Translations under genes and position numbers: made by a program | Assembly (NCBI GenBank): GCA_905182295.1 | Contig: CAJJAZ010000006.1 | Coordinates: 62,001 to 126,000 of the forward strand | Source: an uncultured Flavobacteriaceae bacterium | Lineage (GTDB): Bacteria > Bacteroidota > Bacteroidia > Flavobacteriales > Flavobacteriaceae | DNA length: 64,000 nucleotides | Reading direction: 5' to 3' | Notes under the pieces: model-generated | What the model was told of the DNA's origin: nothing | What the model saw: only the letters and a program-made list of their open reading frames with translations | Database searches by the model: none | Part shown: positions 1 to 9,237 of the stretch, piece after piece | How the letters are laid out: each line of letters starts with the position of its first letter | How positions within the stretch are numbered: position 1 is the first letter of the stretch

Positions 1-2224
1 AACGCATATTGAGAACACCGTAGTTGGGTGTCTGACTCTGAGCGTCAATGGGCATAGCGGGATTTGGGTCTCTTTGTACCTGAACATACCTCAACTGTAA
101 AAAGTTTCTCTTATTAGACCTTAGGTCTTCAGGCCTCCATCCCATTGATAAAGAGGGGGTCAGGGTCGTGTAACGAGCATTCTCTGTGTACTGATAGCTG
201 GAAGCACCTAAGTTGTAATTAGTAACATATAAGCGTTTGTTTTGGTGGTACTTTCTATAGTTGAAACGTCCATAACCAACAAACTTTTTACCCTTGAGAC
301 CATAGGAGGGAGAAAAATCATAATTAAATGGCCTTTCTAGTACTGTTTTATTGTACAACCTAATGCCAGGGGTTAATCCGTCATAAATATTGAAATTGGC
401 AATGGGCACATAAAACACCTGATTGTAATTAGGATCTTCTAGGTCTTTAAAAAACTGAAATTTCAGTTTTTTGTTACTAGAAAACCAACCATTAAGTGAT
501 TTCCAATTGTCTCTCTGATTAAATTCAGGAATCTTTTGATTGTAGTTTAGAACGAGTTTATCTTCTGATTGATTGGGGATTTTAAAACGTCCAATACTGT
601 CTATACCAGTGAACCAATACTGAGACACAACGCTATCTTTCTTTAGACCGAACACCGATATAGGCACCTTGGTTTTTTGCTTATTTTTTATAGTAAATGA
701 TATTGAATCTGGCTGAGCAGAAGCTTTGGTGATTTTAAAATCTATTTTGTTTTTGGTGGCTATATACGTGTTAAAAAACCAATCTATATTTTTTGAGGTG
801 TACTTTTCTAAGGTAGTTTTAAAGTCCTTTGTAGCAATACTAGCGCTTTTGTGTGCTTGATAAAAATCCCGAATACATTGTTCCAATACGCCTTCTCCCA
901 AATAATCTTCTAAATAGGCCAATCCCAAACCTGCTTTATATTTGTTGGCTATTTGCTGGTTAAATTTTATTAAGGAGTCGTTAGATGTGGTGAGCGGTTG
1001 GTCTAAGTTGCGTCTCGCAGTTAAGTTATACAATAGTGCATACTGATCATTAAAGCCCAATTCAGATAAATGAAGGCTCCTCACACCCCAGTAAGAAGCT
1101 ATTTTTCCTAATAATTTTTGATCGGGATAATAGGTCTCCACATATTTGATCATATTGAAGTTCACCAATGCATCTATTACCCATTGTTCTTTTCTAGGAT
1201 TAATAAAAAAACTCTCCTTAAATAGGGTGTATAAACTTGTTTTTAATAGGCTTAACTCTAGTTTAAATGACTCTTCGTAGGGATTTACAAAACTGGGAAG
1301 TTTATTTAATCCATAGAGCGGGTTTCTGTCATAATTCATTTTGGTAACCAGAAGTTGATCTAAAGGAATGTCACCAATTTTGTCTTCAATGAATGAAAAA
1401 ACTTTCATTACAGCAAGAAGCTCAAGACCTTTATCTAAATTACCTCCTCTCAAATCAGTCACTAGTGTGGTGCTTTTAAGTGGGTACCTCACAAAACTGT
1501 TTTGATTGGTTAGGTACATTTCTGCTCCTTTTTTCTTTTGAGCCGTTAGGGTGGCCCATCTTTTATTTCCTTTTTCCTGTTCTAAAGTTTCTTTGTAATT
1601 TGAATTTAACACCAATTCTTTGGCATAGTTTATTTTTATGACTGTATTAGTAATATCTGTATAAAGGTCTTGCAGGTCTTTGTTGGAATACAACAACCAT
1701 TCTTTATCGTTATAAACTGCAGGCGTGAGGTACCAATCCTTAAGGAAATAGCCTCCCTCTGTGTCATATCCATAAGAAGTATATTTGTTTGGGGGAAGTT
1801 TAACGGTATAAGTAAAGGTTATTATTTCAAAATCTCCTGGTGCAATAGGTTTGTTTAGTGAAATACCAATAATATCTTTTTCTTTGGTACGCCACCAAGG
1901 TAGAGAATAGTAATTCTGATCTACTGCACCAATCAGATCTGTTCCTCCTCTGAGCTCCTTAGAGGCTAGATGCAGGTTTTTCTTAAAATCATCTGCAAAG
2001 CGACTCGCTAAAGGAGAATCTTTATGGGCATATGCATTTGCCCAATCATTAAAATATAGCACACCGAGGGTGTCTGCACTTTGATTGTTGTAGGTGAACT
2101 CTTGTTGAATTTTTATTTCTTTGGTTTCACTGTTGAGACTTGCACTAATTTTATTGACATGCTGCCCTAAACCCAATAAAGGTAGGGCAAGAGTTAGGTA
2201 TAAAAAAAAATATTTAAAATTCAT
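1..2224 (-). CDS. M1-like (aminopeptidase N-fold) secreted protein, probably non-catalytic; 3' end cut by window edge
   Basis: I translated this frame by hand from the ATG at 2222-2224 and it stays open to base 1 (about 740 codons; the C-terminus lies outside the window). It starts with a signal peptide (MNFKYFFLYL, then a hydrophobic stretch ending LLGLGQ). The middle reads like flavobacterial M1/gluzincin proteins, but the zinc signature HExxH is missing: the equivalent stretch reads LYTLFKESF, and the following NPRKEQWVIDALVNF replaces the usual W-L-x-E-G segment. The last part, rich in aromatic residues (for example KKFVGYGRFNYRKYHQ), resembles an outer-membrane or surface C-terminal domain. 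It starts 16 bases after the LOG gene stop, so it is probably the last gene of the uvrA operon. Family membership is an inference from remembered homologs; loss of HExxH is seen directly. Confidence 0.75.
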   Translation of the reverse strand, partial: MNFKYFFLYLTLALPLLGLGQHVNKISASLNSETKEIKIQQEFTYNNQSADTLGVLYFNDWANAYAHKDSPLASRFADDFKKNLHLASKELRGGTDLIGAVDQNYYSLPWWRTKEKDIIGISLNKPIAPGDFEIITFTYTVKLPPNKYTSYGYDTEGGYFLKDWYLTPAVYNDKEWLLYSNKDLQDLYTDITNTVIKINYAKELVLNSNYKETLEQEKGNKRWATLTAQKKKGAEMYLTNQNSFVRYPLKSTTLVTDLRGGNLDKGLELLAVMKVFSFIEDKIGDIPLDQLLVTKMNYDRNPLYGLNKLPSFVNPYEESFKLELSLLKTSLYTLFKESFFINPRKEQWVIDALVNFNMIKYVETYYPDQKLLGKIASYWGVRSLHLSELGFNDQYALLYNLTARRNLDQPLTTSNDSLIKFNQQIANKYKAGLGLAYLEDYLGEGVLEQCIRDFYQAHKSASIATKDFKTTLEKYTSKNIDWFFNTYIATKNKIDFKITKASAQPDSISFTIKNKQKTKVPISVFGLKKDSVVSQYWFTGIDSIGRFKIPNQSEDKLVLNYNQKIPEFNQRDNWKSLNGWFSSNKKLKFQFFKDLEDPNYNQVFYVPIANFNIYDGLTPGIRLYNKTVLERPFNYDFSPSYGLKGKKFVGYGRFNYRKYHQNKRLYVTNYNLGASSYQYTENARYTTLTPSLSMGWRPEDLRSNKRNFLQLRYVQVQRDPNPAMPIDAQSQTPNYGVLNMR

Positions 2225-2240
2225 GAATGATTTTGCCTCA

Positions 2241-2927
2241 TTAGAAGTTAGGGCTTAAAGATTTTCCTTTGTAGAAGGCGTTTATGTGATTGACTACTTC
2301 TTCAGCATTATCAGCCATTTGAAGTAAGTCCAAATCTTTTTCAGAGATATTTCCGTTTTTTAAAAGGGTGTTTTTCACCCAATCTAAAAGTCCCGCCCAA
2401 AAAGAACGGCCTACTAAAATAATGGGGAATTTCTCAATCTTATTGGTTTGAATCAGGGTAATGGCTTCAAAGAGTTCATCCAGCGTTCCAAAACCACCAG
2501 GCATGACCACAAACCCTTGTGAATACTTCACAAACATGACTTTTCTCACAAAGAAATAATCAAACTGTAAATTTTTGTCATGATCTATATACGGATTGTC
2601 ATGTTGCTCAAAAGGCAAATCAATATTGAGCCCTACCGAGGTGCCCTTTTCAAGATGTGCGCCTAAATTTCCCGCTTCCATAATACCTGGACCTCCTCCA
2701 GTAATAACACCATACCCTTCTTGGGCTATTCGCTGGGCAATTTTTGTAGCAAGCTCATAGTATTCCGTTCCAGGTTTGGTTCGCGCAGAACCAAAAATAG
2801 AGACACATGGACCTATCATGCTCATTTTTTCATACCCATTCACAAATTCTCCCATGATTTTAAAAAGGGCCCATGAATCATTGGTCTTTATTTCATTCCA
2901 ACCTTTAAAATGTTTTTCTTTTCTCAT
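2241..2927 (-). CDS. LOG family (TIGR00730) Rossmann-fold nucleotide hydrolase
   Basis: This 228-residue cytosolic protein belongs to the LOG / 'lysine decarboxylase-like' family, whose characterised members cleave cytokinin riboside monophosphates or other nucleoside monophosphates to base plus ribose 5-phosphate. Visible signatures are FGSAR near residue 45, GGGPGIME near 77-84 and the phosphoribohydrolase motif PGGFGTLDE near 143-151. Length is normal for the longer bacterial LOG type. It begins 18 bases after uvrA and is followed 16 bases later by the M1-like gene, so the three are probably co-transcribed. The true substrate is unknown; a nucleotide salvage or housekeeping role is the likeliest. 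The name lysine decarboxylase sometimes attached to this family is not supported by the motif. Confidence 0.9.
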   Translation of the reverse strand: MRKEKHFKGWNEIKTNDSWALFKIMGEFVNGYEKMSMIGPCVSIFGSARTKPGTEYYELATKIAQRIAQEGYGVITGGGPGIMEAGNLGAHLEKGTSVGLNIDLPFEQHDNPYIDHDKNLQFDYFFVRKVMFVKYSQGFVVMPGGFGTLDELFEAITLIQTNKIEKFPIILVGRSFWAGLLDWVKNTLLKNGNISEKDLDLLQMADNAEEVVNHINAFYKGKSLSPNF

Positions 2928-2945
2928 AGTAATTATGGCTATAAG

Positions 2946-5786
2946 TTATAAATCTAGTTCTTTTTTTAAAAATCGAGCAGTATGACTCTTTTTATGTTTG
3001 GCTACTTCTTCAGGCGTACCTTCTACAATGATTTGTCCCCCTCGAGCGCCTCCTTCATATCCAATGTCTATGAGGTGGTCTGCTATTTTAATCACATCTA
3101 AATTGTGCTCTATTACTAAAACAGTATTCCCTTTATCTACCAATTTTTGCAGCACCCCTAATAAAACCCTAATGTCTTCAAAATGTAGACCAGTGGTGGG
3201 TTCATCTAAAATATAAAGGGTATTTCCTGTGTCTCTTTTTGACAATTCAGCGGCTAATTTAATTCTCTGTGCTTCTCCTCCAGATAAAGTGGTAGATTGT
3301 TGCCCTAAAGATATGTATCCCAATCCGACATCTTGAATGGTCTTTAGTTTCCTGTAAATTTTAGGTATTGCTTCAAAGAATAATACGGACTCATCAATGG
3401 TCATTTCTAAAACGTCTGAAATAGATTTCCCTTTGAACCTAATCTCTAGAGTCTCTCTGTTAAACCTTTTCCCATTACAGGTTTCACAGAGAACATACAC
3501 ATCTGGGAGAAAATTCATTTCAATGACGCGTAATCCGCCCCCTTGACAAGTTTCGCATCGGCCTCCGGCCACATTAAAACTAAATCTTCCTGGTTTATAG
3601 CCCCTAATAGTGGCTTCAGTAGTTTTAGTGAATAGGCTTCTAATTTCCCCAAAAACTTCTGTGTATGTGGCCGGGTTAGACCTTGGCGTTCTACCTATGG
3701 GTTGTTGGTTTATGTCAATCACTTTGTCAATGTGCTCAAGGCCAGAAATTTTCTTGTAAGGCATAGGCTTTTTAACACCATTGAAAATATGGGCATTCAA
3801 AATAGGGTAGAGGGTCTCATTGATTAAGGTAGATTTACCCGATCCAGACACCCCAGAAACCCCAATCATACATCCCAACGGAAGCTTTAGGGTGACATTT
3901 TTTAAATTATTACCTGTACAGCCCTCTAGAACAATGGATTTTCCATTTCCTTTTCTTCTAATTTTCGGAATTTCAATTCGCATTTGATTGTTGAGAAAAG
4001 CGGCAGTTAGGGTATTTTCCTTTAAAAGTTCTGCTGGAGTCCCTTGTGTGAGTATTTCTCCACCGTTTTTTCCTGCTTTTGGACCAATATCAATGACATG
4101 ATCCGCACATAGTATCATATCCTTATCGTGTTCAACAACCAATATGGAATTACCTATGTCTCTGAGGGATTCTAAGGATTTTATCAGTCGCTCGTTATCT
4201 CGCTGATGCAGGCCTATACTGGGCTCATCTAATATGTACAACACCCCTACCAATTGAGAACCTATCTGTGTGGCCAATCTAATGCGTTGTGCTTCGCCAC
4301 CAGAAAGTGATTTAGAGGGTCTGCTTAGACTCAGATATTCAAGCCCTACGTCTAGTAAAAACTGTAGCCTGATCTTTATTTCTTTAATAATTTCCTGGGC
4401 TATAACCGCTTGGTCTCCTTTTAGATTTTTAGAGAGGTTTTCAAAGAAAATATAGAGTTGCCCAATATCCATTTGGGAAAGTTCAGCAATATGTAAACCG
4501 GCTATTTTGAATTGCAGGGTAGTCTCTAGAAGCCTATTTCCGTTGCAGCTTTCACAACTAATTTTATCCATGAAGTCTTTGGCCCAACGCTTTAATGAGG
4601 TGGTGTTGGCTTGGGCAAATTGATTTTGAATAAACACAGAAATCCCCTCAAAATCTATATGGTAGTTTCTCTCTACACCAAGGGTCTTAGAGGCTACTAT
4701 GAATTGGTCTTGCCCACCATTTATAAGTATTTCAATCGCGTCTTGAGGAATTTTTTTTATTGGCGTGTCCAAGTCAAAACCATGTCTTTGCGCGATGAGT
4801 TCTACTTGCTTGAAAGCCCAAGAATTTTTATAGGTCCCCAAGGGTCCAATACCTCCTTCTCTTACACTGAGATTGAGGTCTGGAAATATTTTATTTGTAT
4901 TGACTTTATGCATAACCCCTAAGCCTTGACAGCTTGGACACATGCCTTTTGGGGAATTAAATGAAAAAGTATTTGGTTCAGGAATAGGGTAGGAGATACC
5001 ACTGCTAGGGCACATGAGGTCTCGTGAAAAATAGCGCGCTTTCTTTTCTCCTGCTTCTAAAACCATCAGCACATTTTTGCCTTGATCCATGGCTATTTCA
5101 ATACTCTCACTGAGCCTTTTTTGAGTACTTTCCTTGGCATCTACCAACAGGCGATCAATGACTATTTCAATGTCATGGGTTTTGTACCTGTCTACTTTCA
5201 TTCCAGGCTGAAGATCCAATATTACCCCGTCTACCCTTACTTTTACAAATCCCTGCTTGCTTATTTGCTCAAAAAGCTCTCTGTAATGTCCTTTTCTGGA
5301 TTTAATGACTGGGGCCAAAACACTGATTTTTTTACCCTTGTAATCCTTATGAATAAGGTCTTGAATTTGAATGTCGGTGTATTGGACCATTTTTTCCCCT
5401 GTTTCATAGGAGTATGCATCGGAAGCTCTTGCAAATAACAGCCTGAGAAAGTCATACACCTCGGTAATAGTACCTACGGTTGATCTCGGAGATTTAGAAG
5501 TGGTCTTTTGTTCTATGGCAATGACAGGAGAAAGTCCGTCAATTTTATCTACGTCTGGTCTTTCTAATCCTCCCAAAAATTGTCTCGCATAGGCAGAGAA
5601 TGTTTCTATATACCTTCTTTGGCCTTCTGCGTATATGGTGTCAAAGGCGAGTGAAGATTTACCACTACCGGAAAGACCGGTAATAACAACTAGTTTTTCT
5701 CTTGGAATATTTATGTCTATATTTTTGAGGTTGTGGACCCTAGCTCCTTTTACCTCTATAAAATCTAAGGCTTTATTCATTTTCAT
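2946..5786 (-). CDS. uvrA: Excinuclease ABC subunit A (UvrA)
   Basis: UvrA is the damage-sensing ATPase of nucleotide excision repair, loading UvrB on lesions. The 946-residue protein has two ABC modules: Walker A GLSGSGKSS near residue 37 and GVSGSGKST in the second half, each followed by the signature LSGGEAQRI. The C-terminal zinc module is intact (CETCQGGG, later CETCNGKRF). The first zinc module is altered: the upstream pair reads CPSSG rather than CPxCG, while the downstream pair CPSC is kept, a form I associate with Bacteroidota UvrA. The ATG at 5784-5786 gives a normal N-terminus (ALDFIEVKGARVHNLKNI). It heads an operon with the LOG gene and is divergent from a LexA-like regulator across about 250 bases, so damage control is conceivable. 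Confidence 0.97.
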   Translation of the reverse strand: MKMNKALDFIEVKGARVHNLKNIDINIPREKLVVITGLSGSGKSSLAFDTIYAEGQRRYIETFSAYARQFLGGLERPDVDKIDGLSPVIAIEQKTTSKSPRSTVGTITEVYDFLRLLFARASDAYSYETGEKMVQYTDIQIQDLIHKDYKGKKISVLAPVIKSRKGHYRELFEQISKQGFVKVRVDGVILDLQPGMKVDRYKTHDIEIVIDRLLVDAKESTQKRLSESIEIAMDQGKNVLMVLEAGEKKARYFSRDLMCPSSGISYPIPEPNTFSFNSPKGMCPSCQGLGVMHKVNTNKIFPDLNLSVREGGIGPLGTYKNSWAFKQVELIAQRHGFDLDTPIKKIPQDAIEILINGGQDQFIVASKTLGVERNYHIDFEGISVFIQNQFAQANTTSLKRWAKDFMDKISCESCNGNRLLETTLQFKIAGLHIAELSQMDIGQLYIFFENLSKNLKGDQAVIAQEIIKEIKIRLQFLLDVGLEYLSLSRPSKSLSGGEAQRIRLATQIGSQLVGVLYILDEPSIGLHQRDNERLIKSLESLRDIGNSILVVEHDKDMILCADHVIDIGPKAGKNGGEILTQGTPAELLKENTLTAAFLNNQMRIEIPKIRRKGNGKSIVLEGCTGNNLKNVTLKLPLGCMIGVSGVSGSGKSTLINETLYPILNAHIFNGVKKPMPYKKISGLEHIDKVIDINQQPIGRTPRSNPATYTEVFGEIRSLFTKTTEATIRGYKPGRFSFNVAGGRCETCQGGGLRVIEMNFLPDVYVLCETCNGKRFNRETLEIRFKGKSISDVLEMTIDESVLFFEAIPKIYRKLKTIQDVGLGYISLGQQSTTLSGGEAQRIKLAAELSKRDTGNTLYILDEPTTGLHFEDIRVLLGVLQKLVDKGNTVLVIEHNLDVIKIADHLIDIGYEGGARGGQIIVEGTPEEVAKHKKSHTARFLKKELDL

Positions 5787-5899
5787 AGCAAAAGACCAAG
5801 ATACAATTTTGACATTAATTTACCACCCATACAGGGGGTGTATTTATGCGCTAATTCGTTAAAATTTTTATAATTACAAGTGATTTAAATGACTTTTTT

Positions 5900-5936
5900 A
5901 GGAAAATATCCTATTAGATATTTGGAATATTTCCAA
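5900..5936. promoter_or_regulatory. Paired operator-like inverted repeats upstream of the S24 regulator
   Basis: Two similar dyads lie in the uvrA/regulator intergenic region: GGAAAATATCC at 5901-5911, inside the inverted repeat AGGA-N5-TCCT, and GGAATATTTCC at 5924-5934, inside TTGGAA-N3-TTCCAA (5922-5936). Their starts are 23 bases apart, about two helical turns. HTH-S24 regulators usually bind dyads close to their own gene, so these are candidate autoregulatory operators. The dyads are seen; the function is inferred. Confidence 0.4.
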
Positions 5937-6038
5937 CTATTAATTATGTTTGTTTTTTATTTGATTGTAGTGAGGGGAATCCTAACCGATAGGAGAAGAC
6001 TATTTTACTATTGTCAACTTTCTTTAATAACCGCTTAT

Positions 6039-6809
6039 ATGGACATTGATCGTTTTATATCACTTAGAAAATCCTTAGGATACACCCAAAAAACCTTTGC
6101 TGCTTGTTTGGGAATTCCCAATACTACGGCAGATATTGAACGTGGAAAAACAAAACTATCTGGAAAAATTGTGGTGGAGCTCATCAAACAATTTCAGGTA
6201 AACCCACTTTGGATATATGGAGAAAGCAATGTGCAATTCATTAAAAACACCGTCGTTAGTACCATCCCCAAGGTAGTTACTATAGATGCAGAAGGAAATG
6301 ATAATATGGTACTGGTCAATGCTAAAGCTGCCGCTGGATATCCTCAAAATATCAGTGACAGCAGCTGGTACAAGCAATTGCCTGCTTTTGATTTGCCTAT
6401 TCCAGAATTTAGAAACGCTACCTATAGGGGGTTTCAAGTAGAAGGAGATTCCATGCTTCCTAACCTAAGACCTAAAGAATGGGTGTTGGCAAAATCTGTT
6501 GAGAACATAGATCATATAAGTCCCAATAAAATTTACGTGGTGGTTTTATACGACTCTGTCATGGTTAAAAAAATCCAGAGACACTCTTCTGGCAATTACT
6601 TGAGCTTAATTTCGATCAATGAATCTTATGAGCCTTATGAAATTAGTTCAGATCAAATTCAAGAGATTTGGCAGGTGAGCAGTAAAATTAGTTTTGGCGT
6701 AGAAGAACCTGCAGACAATGGACTTTTAAGACAACTACAAGCGTCTATGGAAGATTTAAAAAAACAACTTCACTTGGCTAGTTTATCCAACAACAAAGGT
6801 GTAGCCTAA
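6039..6809 (+). CDS. XRE/HTH regulator with LexA-like S24 self-cleaving domain
   Basis: A 256-residue transcription regulator. Residues 5-60 form a helix-turn-helix of the XRE type (GYTQKTFAACLGIPNTT). Residues 90-215 are a LexA/CI/UmuD-like S24 peptidase: an Ala-Gly cleavage site in KAAAGYPQ (residues 99-100), the serine in VEGDSMLP (Ser138) and the lysine in SVMVKKIQR (about 177). The tail 225-250 is helical and charged. The frame extends upstream to 5889, but that extension is a hydrophobic, AT-rich stretch overlapping the likely control region, so I start at the ATG at 6039 where the HTH begins. It is divergent from uvrA and convergent with the gamma-glutamyltransferase gene. No phage genes are nearby, so this is a resident regulator, possibly of a stress or DNA-damage response (inference). 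Confidence 0.85.
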   Translation: MDIDRFISLRKSLGYTQKTFAACLGIPNTTADIERGKTKLSGKIVVELIKQFQVNPLWIYGESNVQFIKNTVVSTIPKVVTIDAEGNDNMVLVNAKAAAGYPQNISDSSWYKQLPAFDLPIPEFRNATYRGFQVEGDSMLPNLRPKEWVLAKSVENIDHISPNKIYVVVLYDSVMVKKIQRHSSGNYLSLISINESYEPYEISSDQIQEIWQVSSKISFGVEEPADNGLLRQLQASMEDLKKQLHLASLSNNKGVA

Positions 6810-6888
6810 TTGTTATTCGGTCTTGTGTAATTAAAAATAATCTTCAATTATTCAGCGGTTTATGGCGGTTTAAATCAATAATTATTAT

Positions 6889-8580
6889 TTAGAAACCTAC
6901 AGCAGCGTCGTCTCCTCTTGGATCCGCTCCAGCTTCTAATTTCCCGCTTTCAAGTACCCTAATAGCGTCTACCTTACCGATAATCCTAGTGCGTTCTTCA
7001 TTGATTAAGTAACCTTTTTCTTTAAGTGTAGCTAGGGTGCTTTTAGAAAAACCTTCTGGTTCAAAAACAACGGTATCTGGCAGCCATTGGTGGTGAAATC
7101 TAGGGGCGTTAACTGCGTCCTGCATAGAAAGTCCGTGTTCATAAGCGTTGAGAATGGTTTGAGCTACTGCCGTAATAATAGTAGAACCCCCAGGAGTTCC
7201 TACAACCAACCATAGTTTTCCTTCTTTCTCTACAATAGTAGGCGTCATACTACTGAGCATTCTTTTTCCAGGTGCAATACTATTGGCTTCAGCCCCAATG
7301 AGTCCAAACATATTTGGTACGCCTGCCTTAGCAGAAAAATCATCCATTTCGTTATTGAAGAAAAAGCCCAATTCCTCTGAGTAAAGTTTAGAACCAAAAG
7401 CGCCATTTAGGGTGGTTGTTACGGAGACTGCATTTCCATCTTGATCTACAATAGAATAATGGGTAGTTTCCTCACTTTCCATGATTTGAACGTCTCCATG
7501 AGATACCTCAGAAGACAAGGTGGCTTTATCAAAAGAAAAGTTGGTCATTCGCTCTTTTAAATAAGCGTTACTCAATAGTACATCTAAGGGAATTGGACTG
7601 TAGTCCGGGTCTCCTAAAAAGAAGTTTCTGTCTGCATAAGCACGCCTTGAAGCTTCTGTAAATAGTTGTATAGCCTGAGGGGAGTTGTGGCCAAGATTCT
7701 TAATATCGTAGGGTTCTATCATTTTAAAAATCTGATGCATCGTAACGCCTCCACTACTTGGTGGGCTCATTGAAATGATTCTAAGGTCTTTGTAATTAAA
7801 TATTACAGGCTGTCTCCAAACAGCTTCATAATTGGCCAAGTCTTCTGTAGTAATGAATCCACCTCTTTCTTGAATAAAAGCAGCTATTTTTTTTGCCATT
7901 TCCCCTTCGTAAAAAGCTTTTTTCCCGCCTTTAGCAATAGCGGTTAATGTTGTGGCTAAAGCAGGGTATTTAATAGTATCCCCTGCTACATAACTTTGCG
8001 CAAACAATGACTGTTCGCCGTTTATTTTGGCTATAATAGCCCGCTGACGTGCCATTGACTTGGCTTGTTTTTCGGTAACGATCACTCCTTTTTTGGCCAA
8101 TGCAATGACTGGTGCCAATATTTCTTCAAAGGGCAAAGAGCCCATTTTAGCGTGTACTTCAGTTATTCCAGCAATGGTTCCAGGTACACCCACAGCAGTA
8201 GCACCCAAAGTGCTCATTCCAGGAATGACATTTCCCCCTTCATCTAGATATAGATCTCTGTGCGCACTGGCTGGTGCTTTTTCTCTGTAGTCAATACTAC
8301 CCACATCTCCATTGGCCTTTCTATAGACCATAAAGCCACCCCCTCCAAGATTACCAGCAAATGGGTATGCAACTGCAAGGGCCAGTTCTGTGGCGACCAT
8401 TGCGTCAAAAGCGTTCCCACCTCTAGCCAAAACGGCACTCCCTATGGCAGAGGCTTCCTGCCTAGCAGAAACGACCATGGCATTTTCAGTCACCAATCCA
8501 CTTGCTGGGGTCTCCGTTTTACAACAAACGTTTAAGATTATAATAGCGAATAATAGGGGTAATTTTAAATATGACTTCAT
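6889..8580 (-). CDS. ggt: Gamma-glutamyltransferase (glutathione hydrolase)
   Basis: This 563-residue enzyme transfers or hydrolyses gamma-glutamyl groups of glutathione and related peptides in the periplasm. It is made as a proenzyme that cuts itself before the catalytic threonine of the small subunit. That motif is present as EETTHYSIVD (nucleophile about Thr372), followed by NAVSVTTTLN and the oxyanion/substrate loop GTPGGSTII. The N-terminus is a signal peptide ending in LNVCCKTE; the two cysteines (19-20) suggest a lipoprotein, although the lipobox is not ideal. It starts 21 bases after the ACP phosphodiesterase gene, so the two may be co-transcribed. Length and motif order are normal for the family. 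Confidence 0.95.
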   Translation of the reverse strand: MKSYLKLPLLFAIIILNVCCKTETPASGLVTENAMVVSARQEASAIGSAVLARGGNAFDAMVATELALAVAYPFAGNLGGGGFMVYRKANGDVGSIDYREKAPASAHRDLYLDEGGNVIPGMSTLGATAVGVPGTIAGITEVHAKMGSLPFEEILAPVIALAKKGVIVTEKQAKSMARQRAIIAKINGEQSLFAQSYVAGDTIKYPALATTLTAIAKGGKKAFYEGEMAKKIAAFIQERGGFITTEDLANYEAVWRQPVIFNYKDLRIISMSPPSSGGVTMHQIFKMIEPYDIKNLGHNSPQAIQLFTEASRRAYADRNFFLGDPDYSPIPLDVLLSNAYLKERMTNFSFDKATLSSEVSHGDVQIMESEETTHYSIVDQDGNAVSVTTTLNGAFGSKLYSEELGFFFNNEMDDFSAKAGVPNMFGLIGAEANSIAPGKRMLSSMTPTIVEKEGKLWLVVGTPGGSTIITAVAQTILNAYEHGLSMQDAVNAPRFHHQWLPDTVVFEPEGFSKSTLATLKEKGYLINEERTRIIGKVDAIRVLESGKLEAGADPRGDDAAVGF

Positions 8581-8601
8581 AGTATGGTGGTAAATTTAAA
8601 C

Positions 8602-9189
8602 TCATTTGAGTGTTTCAAAACTTGTTTTTGAAAAGATAATCAATTCTTCGAAAAAAGTGTCAAAATCATTTTCTAAATCTGTGTAATGTAGCGATAGGTC
8701 TTTACTGGCCTCATCCAATTTAGCGGTAAACTTGGTCCGTCGTTGCATTCCTTTTAGAATTTGGTCAATTCCTTCTACACTTTTATAGGCTACCAGCCAA
8801 TTCTGTTTTTTCATGTAAGGAAAAAGATGCTGGGATTTTAAGGGCAATTCCTCGAAATGATTTTCTAAAAGCGCATAAAAATCTAGGGAAAATTTCTCTA
8901 AGGGTACTCGGTGGTAATTGGCCCATTTAACGGCCAGAAAATGGTCGTAAAAGACATCAATAATGACCCTGCTGTAATGACCATGCACTTTGAAAATTCT
9001 CTTACAACTTCTTTTAAATATAGGATGTTGGTCTGTAAATTCATCAATGGCTCTGTGCAGCAAAACGCCTTTTTGGAAATCTATAGGGAAATGTTCCAAT
9101 CGTTGTCTCTTTAGGCTGTCTGCCATAAAATTACCTATACTCATTCCTGGGTGGTCAAACGACAAATATATATGGGCTAGAAAATTCAA
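8602..9189 (-). CDS. Acyl carrier protein phosphodiesterase (AcpH family)
   Basis: AcpH-family proteins remove the 4'-phosphopantetheine arm from acyl carrier protein. The family N-terminus MNFLAHxYLS is present as (L)NFLAHIYLSFDHPG followed by IGNFMADSLK and later HRAIDEFTDQHP, with the conserved His/Asp residues of this HD-like fold. No ATG gives that N-terminus: the codon before NFLAH is a TTG at 9187-9189, which I take as the start (195 residues). The frame stays open to another TTG at 9243, but the extra 18 residues are not family-like and overlap the divergent glmM promoter. It precedes ggt by 21 bases. Confidence 0.85.
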   Translation of the reverse strand: MNFLAHIYLSFDHPGMSIGNFMADSLKRQRLEHFPIDFQKGVLLHRAIDEFTDQHPIFKRSCKRIFKVHGHYSRVIIDVFYDHFLAVKWANYHRVPLEKFSLDFYALLENHFEELPLKSQHLFPYMKKQNWLVAYKSVEGIDQILKGMQRRTKFTAKLDEASKDLSLHYTDLENDFDTFFEELIIFSKTSFETLK

Positions 9190-9237
9190 AAAAAAAGACT
9201 TTATAGATTGATAGGCTACTAATTTACAAATTGCCCG

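Noticed and set aside
5823-5840. CACCC...GGGTG dyad upstream of uvrA
   Set aside because: Only a five-base arm, no second copy, no match to the GGAAwATwTCC dyads; too weak to call.
5889-6038. N-terminal extension of the S24 regulator with a hydrophobic stretch
   Set aside because: It would tether the regulator to the membrane, but the sequence is AT-rich upstream DNA holding operator-like dyads, and the HTH begins right at the ATG at 6039.
6855-6872. Direct repeat GCGGTTTA twice, 10 bases apart, between regulator and ggt
   Set aside because: Two short copies between convergent genes can arise by chance, and no further copy is seen.
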